Shown here: positions 39,475 to 48,986 of the stretch, in pieces
How the letters are laid out: every line of letters begins with the position of its first letter
Numbering within the stretch: the first letter of the stretch is position 1
Source: Roseovarius sp. S88
Lineage (GTDB): Bacteria > Pseudomonadota > Alphaproteobacteria > Rhodobacterales > Rhodobacteraceae
DNA length: 64,000 nt
Assembly: GCF_037023735.1 (NCBI RefSeq)
Contig: NZ_CP146069.1
Coordinates: forward strand, 1,901,501-1,965,500
Reading direction: 5' to 3'
Position numbers and translations under genes: made by a program
The notes under the pieces: model-generated
What the model saw: only the letters and a program-made list of their open reading frames with translations
Databases searched by the model: none
What the model was told of the DNA's origin: nothing

Positions 39475-41142
39475 TTAGGCGGAAAATCCGATTTTATGCA
39501 GATGTATTTCGTTGGAGGGATGCTTGTCAGCGCCAACCACACGCCCGTTGTGGTGATTGTAAAGCGACCGCCAATAGGGCTGGATCATCACGCCCTCGTT
39601 GCGCAGAATCGTCTGCAGTTTTCCCATGGTTTTGCGACGTGCTTCGACATCGACCACAGATGTTGCCTCCTCCAGAAGGCTGTCAAACTCGGCGGAGGCA
39701 AACCCGGTTTCATTCCACGCCGCGTTTGAGCGATAGGCTAGGGAGAGCGCCTGCACACCCAAGGGGCGGTGATTCCATTGCGTGGCAGAAAAGGGATAAG
39801 TTTTCCAGTTGGGCCAGTAAGTGTCTCCGGGCTGGATGCTCCGGCGGACCTTGAAGCCATTGTCGCGCAACTGAGCCGCCACGGCGTCGCCAGTGTTGCG
39901 CTGCCATTCATCATCAAGCGTGACCAGCTCGTGTTCAAACTCACTAAGGCCGGCGGCGGCCATATCTTCCCGCGCCTTGCCGGGATCATAGATTGCCGGG
40001 CCAAGCTCGGCGTGGGCCGGGTGCAGCGGGCTGACATGATCGTTTTCGGCCACCTGTCCACGTCCGGCATAGCCCAGTTCCAGGCAGATCTCATTGTCCA
40101 CGGACATCGCCAAGGCGCGTCGCACGGCGGCATCGGCATAGGGTTTCGCCCCCTCAACTTCGGCCAGCGCATTGGCGCGAATGATCATTGTGGCGGTCGT
40201 GTCTGTTTTGGTCTGGGTCCAGCCCATAGCGTCAAGCACGTCGATGAAATCCCCCACGGATTCGTAAAGCAAGTCAACTTCACCGGCCTCAACTGCGGCA
40301 ACCCAGCTTGAAGGATCAGTGCCAAAGTCGAGAAACTCTACTCGGTCGAGATAGGGACCTCCGAAGATGGCTGTGCCCCACCATGTGTGATCCAGATTCC
40401 GCTCCAATACACAGCGTTCTCCAACCTGCATCTCAACTGGTCGGAAAGGCCCCGTGCCAATGCCATGCTCAAACGGATTTCCCCCCTCGAAACTGGGGTG
40501 CACAATGGCGGCGGGGTAATCGGCGAGGTTCACCATCAATGTGATGTCCGGGTGGCGGAGCGACAGCTCGATTGTTAGATCATCAAGAAGCTTGAGGGCC
40601 CCATCGATGATTTGCCCGGTGCCGGGATCGATCAGCGCCTCAAGCCGTGACGCCATTGAATTGCCCGGCGCTGTGGTGTCGCACCAGCGTTCAAAGTTGC
40701 GCGCCACGTCGCGCGCGGTGAAGGCATCGCCGTTGTTCCATGTCACACCAGAGCGCAGAGCCAGGCGATAGACCGTCGCAGTGTCGTTCACGTCCCAGCT
40801 TTGCAGCAACATGCCCTGCAGCGAACCGTCGCTGTTGTATTGCACGAGGTATTCCAAGAACCCACGCGTCAGGTTGCCCATTTCGCTCCAAGCATAGCTG
40901 CGGGGATCTGTGAGCGCCTTGATATTTTGCTGAATGCGCAGGGTGCCGCCCTGAATGGGCTGTGCCTTGGCCGCCGCAGGGCGATACCCGCCAGTCAGCT
41001 CCAAGGCGATAGGTGCAGTGGCCCCAAAAGCGCAGGCGCGTGTCAGGAATTCTCGTCGTCCGATACGGTGTGTGGCCAGCTCACGGGCGAGTCCCGGAAT
41101 CGCGTGATGCAAAAGAGAGGGCTTGATGCGCGAAAAGGACAT
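39475..41142 (-). CDS. ABC transporter substrate-binding protein, family 5 (peptide/nickel type), Tat signal
   Basis: The 555-aa protein is a DppA/OppA-type binding protein (SBP_bac_5) with RQNFERWCDT-like and GTGPFRPVEMQVGERCVLERN segments. A twin-arginine-like signal lies at residues 27-45 (IGRREFLTRACAFGATAPIA), implying Tat export. The ATG at 41142 is chosen for its AGG seven bases upstream; ATG 41184 is possible. No permease or ATPase genes are adjacent. It converges on the lytic transglycosylase, and an AraC regulator lies upstream. The ligand is unknown. Confidence 0.87.
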   Translation of the reverse strand: MSFSRIKPSLLHHAIPGLARELATHRIGRREFLTRACAFGATAPIALELTGGYRPAAAKAQPIQGGTLRIQQNIKALTDPRSYAWSEMGNLTRGFLEYLVQYNSDGSLQGMLLQSWDVNDTATVYRLALRSGVTWNNGDAFTARDVARNFERWCDTTAPGNSMASRLEALIDPGTGQIIDGALKLLDDLTIELSLRHPDITLMVNLADYPAAIVHPSFEGGNPFEHGIGTGPFRPVEMQVGERCVLERNLDHTWWGTAIFGGPYLDRVEFLDFGTDPSSWVAAVEAGEVDLLYESVGDFIDVLDAMGWTQTKTDTTATMIIRANALAEVEGAKPYADAAVRRALAMSVDNEICLELGYAGRGQVAENDHVSPLHPAHAELGPAIYDPGKAREDMAAAGLSEFEHELVTLDDEWQRNTGDAVAAQLRDNGFKVRRSIQPGDTYWPNWKTYPFSATQWNHRPLGVQALSLAYRSNAAWNETGFASAEFDSLLEEATSVVDVEARRKTMGKLQTILRNEGVMIQPYWRSLYNHHNGRVVGADKHPSNEIHLHKIGFSA

Positions 41143-41277
41143 ACGAAAACCTGCCGGGCTGGTGAGGATGGACGTGAATTGCATGCTGCAGCGCCGAAAT
41201 CAAGGCGCGGTCTCGGGCGCGCATCGCACATTTGCGCGATTTTACCGCGTCAGGTCTTTTGCTGTTCGAGTGCCGTC

Positions 41278-42117
41278 TCAGACTTTCGCCAGTTTAAAGC
41301 GCAGCTCTGTCGGCGACTTGCCCGTATGACGTTGGACAAAGCGTGTGAAATAAGCGGCACTGCGAAACCCCAGGCGCGCGGCGATCTGATTGGCGGGAAG
41401 TTCAGTGGTTTCAAGCAGATCACGTGCGCCATACAGAATGCGCCGGGTCAATAGATCAGAAGCAGTCATGCCAATGGCGCTTTTGCAGGTGCGTGTGAGA
41501 TGTGTTGGAGTGACACCCAAACGGCGTGCATAATCCTGCATGGCGCGGCCAGTTGCATAGTCGCGTTCAATCAGTGCGGCATATGCGCTCAACAACCGGT
41601 CCGAGGCGGTTTCGCGGGGAAGGACGGCATCATCCTGCGCGATAATCGCACGGCGCAGCCAGACGGTGATGAGGCTGGCATGGGCATTGAGCGCTTCGTC
41701 CCAAAAGGGACGCGCCTCATTCTGGTCGCGCTGCATGGTTTCCATGAGCGTGGTCAGTTCTGCCTGAGCGCGAGGGTCTCGGATGCGCAGCACCATCGGT
41801 TCGTCCGGCATCAGTATCGAGCTTTTGGTGGGGATATCACAGACAAGCCCAAAGCTTTGCGCCCCCGGTTCCAGCGCAAAAAGCGTGTGCGCAGGAATGA
41901 TCACAGCGGAATGCACACTCAGCCCGCACCGCCGTCCACCCAAAAGGCACCGTCCTTGACCGCGTGTGATCCAAATCAACGCATGGGTGTCCCGCGAATG
42001 AGGTAGGGTGGCGCGCCAAGGTGCGCTCCCGACCCATTGTGCCAGGGTTTTGAGTTGCGCGTGCCGTGTGTTGGTTGGGTCCATCATGATTTGGAACCGC
42101 TGCAATGTCCCGGGCAT
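41278..42117 (-). CDS. AraC-family transcriptional regulator
   Basis: The 279-aa protein has an N-terminal AraC-type sensing domain (HALIWITRGQGRCLLGGRRC, VIIPAHTLFALEPG) and a C-terminal double helix-turn-helix (MQDYARRLGVTPTHLTRTCK, NQIAARLGFRSAAYFTRFVQ, then RHTGKSPTELR). This arrangement resembles HpaA/PobR-type regulators of aromatic compound use. It lies directly upstream of, and on the same strand as, the substrate-binding protein, which could be a target. The start is uncertain; ATG 42117 and 42087 are both possible. Confidence 0.85.
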   Translation of the reverse strand: MPGTLQRFQIMMDPTNTRHAQLKTLAQWVGSAPWRATLPHSRDTHALIWITRGQGRCLLGGRRCGLSVHSAVIIPAHTLFALEPGAQSFGLVCDIPTKSSILMPDEPMVLRIRDPRAQAELTTLMETMQRDQNEARPFWDEALNAHASLITVWLRRAIIAQDDAVLPRETASDRLLSAYAALIERDYATGRAMQDYARRLGVTPTHLTRTCKSAIGMTASDLLTRRILYGARDLLETTELPANQIAARLGFRSAAYFTRFVQRHTGKSPTELRFKLAKV

Positions 42118-42155
42118 CGTGAATAGCAGTTTGGCGCGTCAAAAGATAGATGCAC

Positions 42156-43037
42156 CTAGATGTCAACGGCGGCGCGCCAGCGCCAGTTGCGCATTCTGGC
42201 GCGAAACCAGGTGCGCTGGCGTTTGGCGTATTGGCGGGTTGCAATGACGGCGGCACTACGCGCGGCATCCAAGGTCAACTCACCTCGGAGATGCGCCACA
42301 AGCTCAGGCGCGCCTATGGCGCGTGACGATGGCCGCTCGGGCATCCAGCCGTCCAGATTGGCGCGCACCTCATCCAATGCGCCCTCGGCCAGCATCTGGT
42401 CAAAGCGCATCTCGATACGTGGATTGAGCCACTCTTTGGGGGCCTCTAGCGCAATCGCCGTACATTCCGAGAGCGGCAGAAGCGGCGGCGGTGTTTCATC
42501 CTGCCACGCGGCCAGACCGCGCCCGGTTGCATGCTGCACTTCCCAGGCGCGTTGCACCCGCATCGGGTTGGCGGTGTCGATCCGCGCCAGTGTCTCCGCG
42601 TCAAGATCAGGCAGGAACGCTTCATGACCTTGAGCGGCGCGTATTGCATTTGCGTCTTCGCGAAGGGACGCAGGTGTTTCGGGGATGTCCGCCAGACCTT
42701 CGGTAAGAGCGGTGAAGTAGAGCCCGGTCCCGCCAACGATGATGGGACGCGGACCATTTTGCAAAAGCGGTGCTACATCGCGCAGCCAATGCCCCACGGA
42801 ATATTCTGCCTCAGGTCCGACATGACCATAGAGCTTATGCGGCGCGCGGCTTTCTTCCTCGGGCGACGGGCGCGCGGTCAGCACCCTCCAGTTGGCAAAG
42901 ACCTGAAGCGCATCTGCATTGATGATCTGTCCGCCATCGCTCTCGGCGAGACGCAAGGCCAAAGCGGATTTGCCACAAGCCGTTGGCCCGGCAATCAAAA
43001 CCGGGCGGGTGGGGTCAATATCGATCAAACCTGTCAC
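42156..43037 (-). CDS. miaA: tRNA dimethylallyltransferase
   Basis: MiaA adds dimethylallyl to A37 of tRNAs reading UNN codons. The protein (293 aa from GTG 43037) has the P-loop [38 protein letters not shown], the [17 protein letters not shown] segment and the late [15 protein letters not shown] motif. The start is uncertain. A longer open frame to 43226 would overlap the divergent pyrH start, and no candidate has a convincing ribosome site. It is divergent from pyrH. Confidence 0.92.
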   Translation of the reverse strand: MTGLIDIDPTRPVLIAGPTACGKSALALRLAESDGGQIINADALQVFANWRVLTARPSPEEESRAPHKLYGHVGPEAEYSVGHWLRDVAPLLQNGPRPIIVGGTGLYFTALTEGLADIPETPASLREDANAIRAAQGHEAFLPDLDAETLARIDTANPMRVQRAWEVQHATGRGLAAWQDETPPPLLPLSECTAIALEAPKEWLNPRIEMRFDQMLAEGALDEVRANLDGWMPERPSSRAIGAPELVAHLRGELTLDAARSAAVIATRQYAKRQRTWFRARMRNWRWRAAVDI

Positions 43038-43191
43038 GGGGGCGGGTGATAGGCTAGTTTTTCCCTTAGCACGAGCAGATTTCGCGCATTTTCTGGCTAG
43101 ATTGCGCGCAAGTGCATGTTTGGCGATTGAACCCACACCCGAATTAAGACATTTTGCGCCGCAACTGCCCCCAAGACCTCCGGAGTCCACT

Positions 43192-43923
43192 ATGCCCGAC
43201 ACCGCCCCCTCGGAAACAGCCTTCAAACGGGTACTCTTGAAAATATCAGGCGAAGCGCTGATGGGCGATCAGGGATACGGGCTTCACCCGCCAACCGTGG
43301 AACGCATCGCCAAGGAAGTGAAATCGGTACACGATCTTGGTGTTGAGATTTGCATGGTCATCGGTGGCGGAAACATCTTTCGCGGATTACAAGGCAGCGC
43401 GCAGGGCATGGAACGCACGACCGCCGATTACATGGGCATGCTGGCCACGGTGATGAATGCGCTGGCGGTGCAAAGTGCTCTGGAAAAGACAGGTGTCTAT
43501 TGCCGAGTTATCACTGCTATTCGTATGGATGAAGTGGCCGAGCCTTACATTCGCCGCCGGGCCGTGCGCCACCTTGAGAAAAAACGTGTCTGCATATTTG
43601 CCGCCGGGACGGGCAATCCGTATTTCACCACCGATACGGCAGCGACCCTGCGCGCCAATGAAATGGCTTGTGAAGCGATTTTTAAGGGAACCAAGGTAGA
43701 CGGCGTCTATGACAAAGATCCCGTCAAACACGAGGACGCCAAGCGTTTCGAAACGGTTACCTATGATGAGGTGCTGGCCAAGCATCTGGGTGTTATGGAC
43801 GCGAGTGCGATTGCTCTCGCACGGGACAACAACCTGCCCATTATCGTGTTCTCGCTGGACGAACCTGGCGGGTTCCGGGCCATTCTGGACGGCACCGGCA
43901 CCTATACAAAGGTGCACAGCTAG
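43192..43923 (+). CDS. pyrH: Uridylate kinase (UMP kinase)
   Basis: PyrH phosphorylates UMP to UDP. The 243-aa protein of the amino-acid-kinase fold has [53 protein letters not shown], the [19 protein letters not shown] segment and [11 protein letters not shown]. The ATG 43192 is chosen since the domain begins 13 residues later. It starts the pyrH-frr-uppS-cdsA-dxr-rseP series. Confidence 0.97.
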   Translation: MPDTAPSETAFKRVLLKISGEALMGDQGYGLHPPTVERIAKEVKSVHDLGVEICMVIGGGNIFRGLQGSAQGMERTTADYMGMLATVMNALAVQSALEKTGVYCRVITAIRMDEVAEPYIRRRAVRHLEKKRVCIFAAGTGNPYFTTDTAATLRANEMACEAIFKGTKVDGVYDKDPVKHEDAKRFETVTYDEVLAKHLGVMDASAIALARDNNLPIIVFSLDEPGGFRAILDGTGTYTKVHS

Positions 43924-43968
43924 GGCTAAAGAGGGGTCAGCGCCGAGCTGGAAGAGGAAGAACAACCT

Positions 43969-44532
43969 ATGGCGGATGATTTTGAACTGGATACCGACGA
44001 TCTTGAGCGTCGCATGGATGGCGCGATGAGCGCCCTGCGCACCGAATTCGCCTCTTTGCGCACTGGTCGCGCCTCGGCCAGCATGCTGGAACCGGTCATG
44101 GTGGAAGCTTACGGTCAGAAAACTCCGATCAATCAGGTTGGCACGGTCAATGTGCCCGAGCCGCGCATGGTGACGGTCAATGTCTGGGACAAATCCATGG
44201 TCGGTGCCGTGGAAAAGGCCATTCGCGAAAGCGGGTTGGGCATCAACCCGCAGCTCAATGGCACGATTATCATGCTGCCGATCCCGGAATTGAATGAAGA
44301 ACGTCGCAAGGAGCTGACGCGCGTGGCTGCACAATATGCCGAAAACGCGCGTGTGGCCGTCCGAAACATTCGCCGGGATGGCATGGATCAGGTGAAAAAG
44401 GCCAAGGCCGACGGACTGTCGGAGGATGATCAGAAATTCTGGGAAAATGAAGTGCAGGATATGACCGACCGTTTCATCAAGTCGGTGGATGATGCGCTCG
44501 ACACCAAACAATCAGAGATTATGCAGGTTTAA
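43969..44532 (+). CDS. frr: Ribosome recycling factor
   Basis: RRF splits post-termination ribosomes together with EF-G. The 187-aa protein has the usual layout, with [20 protein letters not shown] near the start, [35 protein letters not shown] and the long C-terminal helices ([18 protein letters not shown]). It lies 45 bases after pyrH, its common partner. Confidence 0.98.
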   Translation: MADDFELDTDDLERRMDGAMSALRTEFASLRTGRASASMLEPVMVEAYGQKTPINQVGTVNVPEPRMVTVNVWDKSMVGAVEKAIRESGLGINPQLNGTIIMLPIPELNEERRKELTRVAAQYAENARVAVRNIRRDGMDQVKKAKADGLSEDDQKFWENEVQDMTDRFIKSVDDALDTKQSEIMQV

Positions 44533-44544
44533 CAGAGTTATTTC

Positions 44545-45285
44545 ATGACAATTTTGCCGGAGATCAAACCACAAGGACCCGACACGGGCCCACGTCATGT
44601 GGCCATTATTATGGATGGTAATGGCCGCTGGGCGCAGGCGCGCGGTCGTCCACGGCTCTATGGTCACCACGCAGGCGCCCGCCGGGTGCGCGAGATTGTC
44701 AGTTCTTGTCCGGAGTTTGGTGTCGAGTACCTGACGATCTTTGCCTTTTCGACAGAGAACTGGAAGCGGACACAGACCGAGGTTGCAGGTCTGATGAACC
44801 TCTTTCGGCGCTACATCATGAAAGAAATGCAGGAACTGTTGCGCAACAATGTGCGCGTGCGTTTCATTGGGGATCGGTTTCGGCTGGATGACAAGCTGCG
44901 GGGCCTGATGGATCAGGCCGAAGATGTTACGCGCGAATGCACCGGCACAAACCTGACTGTGGCGTTGAACTATGGCGGCCGGGACGAAGTGACACGCGCG
45001 GCCAAACGTCTGGCACGAGATGTGGCCGAGGGGCATCTTGGCCCCGAAGATGTGAATGAAGAAACGCTGCCAAAGTATTTGGATACTTATGTTTTACCTG
45101 ATCCAGACTTGGTGATCCGTACCAGTGGTGAGGCACGGATTTCAAACTTCCTTTTGTGGCAATCGGCCTATGCTGAATATGAATTCATCGACACTCTTTG
45201 GCCGGACTTCACCAAAGATATCTTTGGCGATTTGCTCAAAGGTTTTGATGCGCGAGACCGGCGTTTTGGCGCCGTGACCGCATGA
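44545..45285 (+). CDS. uppS: Undecaprenyl diphosphate synthase
   Basis: UppS (cis-prenyl transferase) makes the C55 lipid carrier for peptidoglycan and O-antigen. The 246-aa protein has HVAIIMDGNGRWAQARGRPR with the metal-binding Asp, then YGHHAGARRVREIV, YLTIFAFSTENWKR, and the late LPDPDLVIRTSGEARISNFL and WQSAYAEYEF motifs. It starts 12 bases after frr, and its stop overlaps the cdsA start as ATGA. Confidence 0.97.
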   Translation: MTILPEIKPQGPDTGPRHVAIIMDGNGRWAQARGRPRLYGHHAGARRVREIVSSCPEFGVEYLTIFAFSTENWKRTQTEVAGLMNLFRRYIMKEMQELLRNNVRVRFIGDRFRLDDKLRGLMDQAEDVTRECTGTNLTVALNYGGRDEVTRAAKRLARDVAEGHLGPEDVNEETLPKYLDTYVLPDPDLVIRTSGEARISNFLLWQSAYAEYEFIDTLWPDFTKDIFGDLLKGFDARDRRFGAVTA

Positions 45286-46064
45286 GCGCATCTGCGCAAT
45301 GGTCTGATCTTCGTGCACGGGTGATCTCAGCGTTCCTAATGGCCCTCGTCGGGGCCTTTGCCGTTTGGCAGGGCGGGTTGCTCTATGTTGAGCTTGTCAG
45401 CGTGATTTGCGGCCTCATGGTCTGGGAAACCGCGCGCATGTTTCAAGCCAGACAAGCCATTGCTTTGGGTGTGGCAGCGGCGGTTGTTTTGAACGTCATC
45501 CATTTCTTGCCCGGCGTGTTTGTCGCTCCGCTCTTGATTGCAATGGCGCTCGTTGCAGCAGGACAGGCTGAAAAAGACAAACCCGTTTTGTTCGCAGTTA
45601 TCGCATGGGTCCTCTTTGGTTCGTTTGCCTTGATGCATTTGCGCACAGCGGCTGGCACAGGCTGGATCCTGTGGCTGGTCTTCATCGTGGTGGCCTCGGA
45701 CGTCGCAGGATACTTCGCGGGCAGAAGCCTAGGTGGGCCGAAATTCTGGCCCAAGATCAGCCCCAAGAAAACCTGGTCTGGTACGATCGCGGGATGGCTT
45801 GGGGCGGCTTTAGTGGGTGTAGCATTCATAGGAACGCTCGGAGCAACCGGCGCACTGGTTTTCATCTCAATACTCGTGGGGTTTGCTGGGCAAATGGGGG
45901 ATATCGCGCAAAGTGCCGTGAAACGTCGCCAGGGTGTCAAAGACAGCTCCGACCTGATCCCAGGCCATGGCGGCGTGTTTGACCGCTTTGATGCTATGCT
46001 GGGGGCAGGGGTGTTGACGATTTTGCTCTGGGCCTTGGGGTTGTTGCCGGGGGCGGGGGCATGA
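45282..46064 (+). CDS. cdsA: Phosphatidate cytidylyltransferase
   Basis: CdsA makes CDP-diacylglycerol, the branch point of phospholipid synthesis, in the inner membrane. The 260-aa protein has about seven hydrophobic helices. The family signature is in DVAGYFAGRSLGGPKFWPKI, SPKKTWSGTIAGWLGA, and SAVKRRQGVKDSSDLIPGHG with GGVFDRFDAM. It overlaps uppS and dxr by ATGA at both ends. Confidence 0.96.
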   Translation: MSASAQWSDLRARVISAFLMALVGAFAVWQGGLLYVELVSVICGLMVWETARMFQARQAIALGVAAAVVLNVIHFLPGVFVAPLLIAMALVAAGQAEKDKPVLFAVIAWVLFGSFALMHLRTAAGTGWILWLVFIVVASDVAGYFAGRSLGGPKFWPKISPKKTWSGTIAGWLGAALVGVAFIGTLGATGALVFISILVGFAGQMGDIAQSAVKRRQGVKDSSDLIPGHGGVFDRFDAMLGAGVLTILLWALGLLPGAGA

Positions 46065-47233
46065 AGCGGGTCAGCGTTCTAGGCGCGACCGGCTCTATCG
46101 GTCAAAACACGCTCGACCTCATTCGGCGTGACCGCGATGCGTTTGAGGTGGTGGCGCTGACGGCTGGACGGAATGTTGACCAACTGGCACGTGACGCCCG
46201 TGAATTTTGCGCAGACCTGGCTGTCATAGGTGATGAAACCCAGCTTGATGCGCTGCGAGATGCACTTGCCGGAACGAGAACCAAGGTTGCCGCAGGCGAG
46301 CAGGCGATCATTGAGGCTGGCGCGCGTTCTGCTGATTGGGTCATGTCGGCCATTGTCGGGTTTGCCGGGTTGGCACCGGGCCTGGCCGCGCTGGAACAGG
46401 GGGCTACGCTGGCGCTGGCCAACAAGGAATCACTGGTCGCCGCAGGGGCGCTGCTTCTGGACACCGCCAAGCGGCACAATGCCCGAATCCTGCCGGTCGA
46501 TAGTGAGCATTCGGCAATTTTTCAGGCCCTTATCGGCGAAGATCCCGCGTCAGTCTCTCGCGTGATCATCACCGCCAGCGGCGGCGCCTTTCGCGACTGG
46601 CCGATGGAAAAGCTGTCCACTGCCACCGCTGCGGAGGCCGCGACGCACCCCAACTGGGACATGGGGCAGCGTATCACCATCGACAGTGCGTCGATGTTCA
46701 ACAAGGCCTTGGAAATGATTGAAGCGAGAGAGTTTTTTGACGTCTCGCCCGATCAGATCGAAGTGCTTGTGCATCCGCAATCCTTGGTTCATGCGCTGGT
46801 CGGGTTCTGTGACGGCGGGCTGATGGCCCATGTTGGTCCGCATGATATGCGCCATGCCATCGGCTTTGCGCTGAACTGGCCCGAACGGCGCGCGCTCCCG
46901 GTGGATGTGCTTGATCTTGCCCAAACCGGCACGCTTGAATTTGAAGCACCGGATCTGAACCGGTTTCCGCCATTGCGCCTGGCGCGGCACGTGATGGAAG
47001 CTCGTGGCCACAGCGGCGCTGTGTTTAACGGTGCCAAAGAGCGTGCGCTGGATCATTTCATTGCCGGACGCATCGGATTCTTGCAAATGAGTGAGGTCGT
47101 CGAAGAGGTTTTGACCCGGATTTTGCACCAAAGCGGTCTAAATGATGACCAGATCACCCTTGATACCGCGTGCAAAGCAGACCATTTGGCACGGGATGGG
47201 GCGGATGCCGTGGTACAGGAACTGATAGGGTAG
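46061..47233 (+). CDS. dxr: 1-deoxy-D-xylulose 5-phosphate reductoisomerase
   Basis: DXR converts DXP to MEP, the committed step of the non-mevalonate isoprenoid pathway that feeds UppS next door. The 390-aa protein has the NADPH site RVSVLGATGSIGQNTLDLIR, the ALANKESLVAAGALL helix, the substrate motif PVDSEHSAIFQ, and the TASGGAFRDWP flexible loop region. It overlaps cdsA by ATGA. Confidence 0.97.
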   Translation: MKRVSVLGATGSIGQNTLDLIRRDRDAFEVVALTAGRNVDQLARDAREFCADLAVIGDETQLDALRDALAGTRTKVAAGEQAIIEAGARSADWVMSAIVGFAGLAPGLAALEQGATLALANKESLVAAGALLLDTAKRHNARILPVDSEHSAIFQALIGEDPASVSRVIITASGGAFRDWPMEKLSTATAAEAATHPNWDMGQRITIDSASMFNKALEMIEAREFFDVSPDQIEVLVHPQSLVHALVGFCDGGLMAHVGPHDMRHAIGFALNWPERRALPVDVLDLAQTGTLEFEAPDLNRFPPLRLARHVMEARGHSGAVFNGAKERALDHFIAGRIGFLQMSEVVEEVLTRILHQSGLNDDQITLDTACKADHLARDGADAVVQELIG

Positions 47234-47241
47234 GCGAAACT

Positions 47242-48582
47242 TTGGAATTTATACCGCAATTCGGTGGGCTCTTTTTCACCATCATCGCTTTTATCGCGGC
47301 ACTTTCGGTGATCGTGGCCATCCATGAATATGGGCACTACATTGTGGGCCGCTGGTGCGGCATCAAGGCCGAAGTGTTCTCGCTTGGCTTTGGTCCGGTT
47401 CTTGCGTCGCGCGTGGACAAACACGGCACGAAATGGCAGTTCGCCGCCTTGCCCTTTGGCGGCTATGTGAAATTTCTGGGCGACGCCAACGCCGCCAGCG
47501 GCACGAGCGATGGCAGCGTCGAAGAGATGCCGGAAAACATAAAGCGCCAGACCATGATCGGTGCGCCGCTTTGGGCGCGAACAGCGACAGTTGCCGCAGG
47601 ACCCGTGTTCAATTTCATTCTCTCCATTGCGGTTTTCGGTGCGATTATCCTGAGCCAGGGACGGGTTGCTGAACCATTGGCAGTAGGTGAACTGACGCCT
47701 CTTCCCGCAGAAGGGCTTACTCTGGCGGCGGGCGATGAGCTTCTGACAATAGAAGGTGTGCCTATTCCTTCGTTGGACGCCGAAGATGAAGGCTTCGGCG
47801 ATTTTGTAGATCAACTGCCTCAGACGGCTGTCCTCAATTATGAAGTCCGCCGCGATGGCCAGGTGCAGACGGTCACGGGCCCACATCCCATGCCCCCACT
47901 GGTGGTACAACTTGCGCCGCGCTCCGCAGCATTTGAGACAGGGCTCAAGCAAGGCGATGTCATTGTCGGCGTGGACGGAACGTCCGTCGCAACATTTAAC
48001 GAACTGAAAGACGTTGTCGAAGCTTCAAACGGGCGTACCTTACCGCTCAGGGTATGGCGAGACGGGGCTGTGCTGGATTACGACCTGACGCCGCGACGCG
48101 TGGATGAGCCACGCGAAGAGGGTGGGTTCGAAACGAACTGGCGCATTGGCATTGCGGGCGGTCTGGCCTTTGAACTTGCGACCGAGCGCGAAAGCCCTGG
48201 CGCGGCACTGGCGAACGGCGCCGCACAAACCTGGAACGTGATCGAAGGGTCATTGTCCGGCCTGTACCACATGATCACCGGAGCCATCAGCAGCTGTAAC
48301 ATGTCCGGACCGATCGGGATCGCCGAAGTATCCGGCGCTATGGCCAGCCAGGGCGTGGACAGTTTCATCTGGTTCATTGCTGTTCTGTCCACGGCGGTAG
48401 GATTGTTAAATCTATTTCCAATCCCGGTCTTGGATGGCGGGCATCTTGTGTTTTATGCGTACGAAGCCGCGACAGGACGCAAGCCAAGCGACAAGGCACT
48501 CAGAGTTCTTATGACGGTCGGGCTGACTTTGGTCCTCGGCTTGATGCTTTTCGCTTTGTTCAACGATATTTTCTGCCCTTGA
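47242..48582 (+). CDS. rseP: Site-2 protease RseP
   Basis: RseP is an inner-membrane zinc protease that cuts anti-sigma factors and signal-peptide remnants. The 446-aa protein has the zinc motif HEYGH (His28, Glu29, His32) in the first helix, two PDZ-type regions (about 125-310), and the C-terminal third metal ligand segment FPIPVLDGGHLVFYAYEAAT. The start is set at TTG 47242 (MEFIPQFGG), eight bases after the dxr stop, with an AGG upstream. A longer open frame from 47170 overlaps dxr and adds an untypical N-terminus. Confidence 0.93.
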   Translation: MEFIPQFGGLFFTIIAFIAALSVIVAIHEYGHYIVGRWCGIKAEVFSLGFGPVLASRVDKHGTKWQFAALPFGGYVKFLGDANAASGTSDGSVEEMPENIKRQTMIGAPLWARTATVAAGPVFNFILSIAVFGAIILSQGRVAEPLAVGELTPLPAEGLTLAAGDELLTIEGVPIPSLDAEDEGFGDFVDQLPQTAVLNYEVRRDGQVQTVTGPHPMPPLVVQLAPRSAAFETGLKQGDVIVGVDGTSVATFNELKDVVEASNGRTLPLRVWRDGAVLDYDLTPRRVDEPREEGGFETNWRIGIAGGLAFELATERESPGAALANGAAQTWNVIEGSLSGLYHMITGAISSCNMSGPIGIAEVSGAMASQGVDSFIWFIAVLSTAVGLLNLFPIPVLDGGHLVFYAYEAATGRKPSDKALRVLMTVGLTLVLGLMLFALFNDIFCP

Positions 48583-48674
48583 GACCTGATTTGTGGCTAA
48601 ACCGGCCAATCCACGCCACAATCTCGCCAGAAAGAACGCGTAGTTTCGTCCTGTCGACGCGCTCAAATTGCGTC

Positions 48675-48690
48675 TTTAACACAGGTTAAA
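48675..48690. promoter_or_regulatory. Perfect palindrome before a small ORF
   Basis: TTTAAC-ACAG-GTTAAA is a 16-bp sequence with perfect 6-bp arms, 11 bases before the small ORF at 48702. It resembles an operator. It is close to, but not, a CtrA box, because the two TTAA cores are separated by six bases rather than seven. Confidence 0.45.
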
Positions 48691-48701
48691 CTGGCAGAAC
48701 C

Positions 48702-48830
48702 ATGCAGCACATTCTCAAGGGATACCGTGGTATGGCCTTGTTGCTGAACCTCAACTGGGACCGGATTTTGTATCTGGCTACTTTGGTTGTGGCTCTGTAT
48801 GCAGGCGCGCTTCTCGGGACATTCTGGTGA
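48702..48830 (+). CDS. Putative small membrane protein, 42 aa
   Basis: This frame falls below the usual length limit. It reads MQHILKGYRGMALLLNLNWD, then a hydrophobic segment (RILYLATLVVALYAGALLGT) and FW before TGA. That is one likely membrane helix in a position conserved for no listed gene, between rseP and bamA. A palindrome lies just upstream and a hairpin begins on its stop codon, so it is bracketed like a discrete transcription unit. A start at Met11 would leave 32 residues. The function is unknown; a link to envelope biogenesis is suggested only by position. Confidence 0.55.
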   Translation: MQHILKGYRGMALLLNLNWDRILYLATLVVALYAGALLGTFW

Positions 48831-48857
48831 TCTCACCCCTGCTGTTTGGGGTGTGAT
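48830..48857 (+). terminator. Hairpin downstream of the small ORF
   Basis: ATCTCACCCC and GGGGTGTGAT pair over 10 bp with one mismatch around an 8-base loop. There is no T run after the stem, so it may be a Rho-dependent or weak terminator, or an mRNA 3'-end stabiliser. Confidence 0.45.
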
Positions 48858-48986
48858 CCGGCCAATCCAAAAAATTAAATTGTTCGTCGCATTGGATGCG
48901 GCGAATTTTCCTTGTCTGGCGTTTTGACAAGCCCATTCAGAATGGTTACTGACAAGTCATACTGGGATGTCTGATTGGGTTTGCCG

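Noticed and set aside
43387..44511. 374-codon frame antisense to pyrH and frr
   Set aside because: It spans two well-supported genes and the gap between them.
48675..48690. TTAA-CACAGG-TTAA as a CtrA box
   Set aside because: Spacing is six; it is instead a perfect palindrome with TTTAAC arms.
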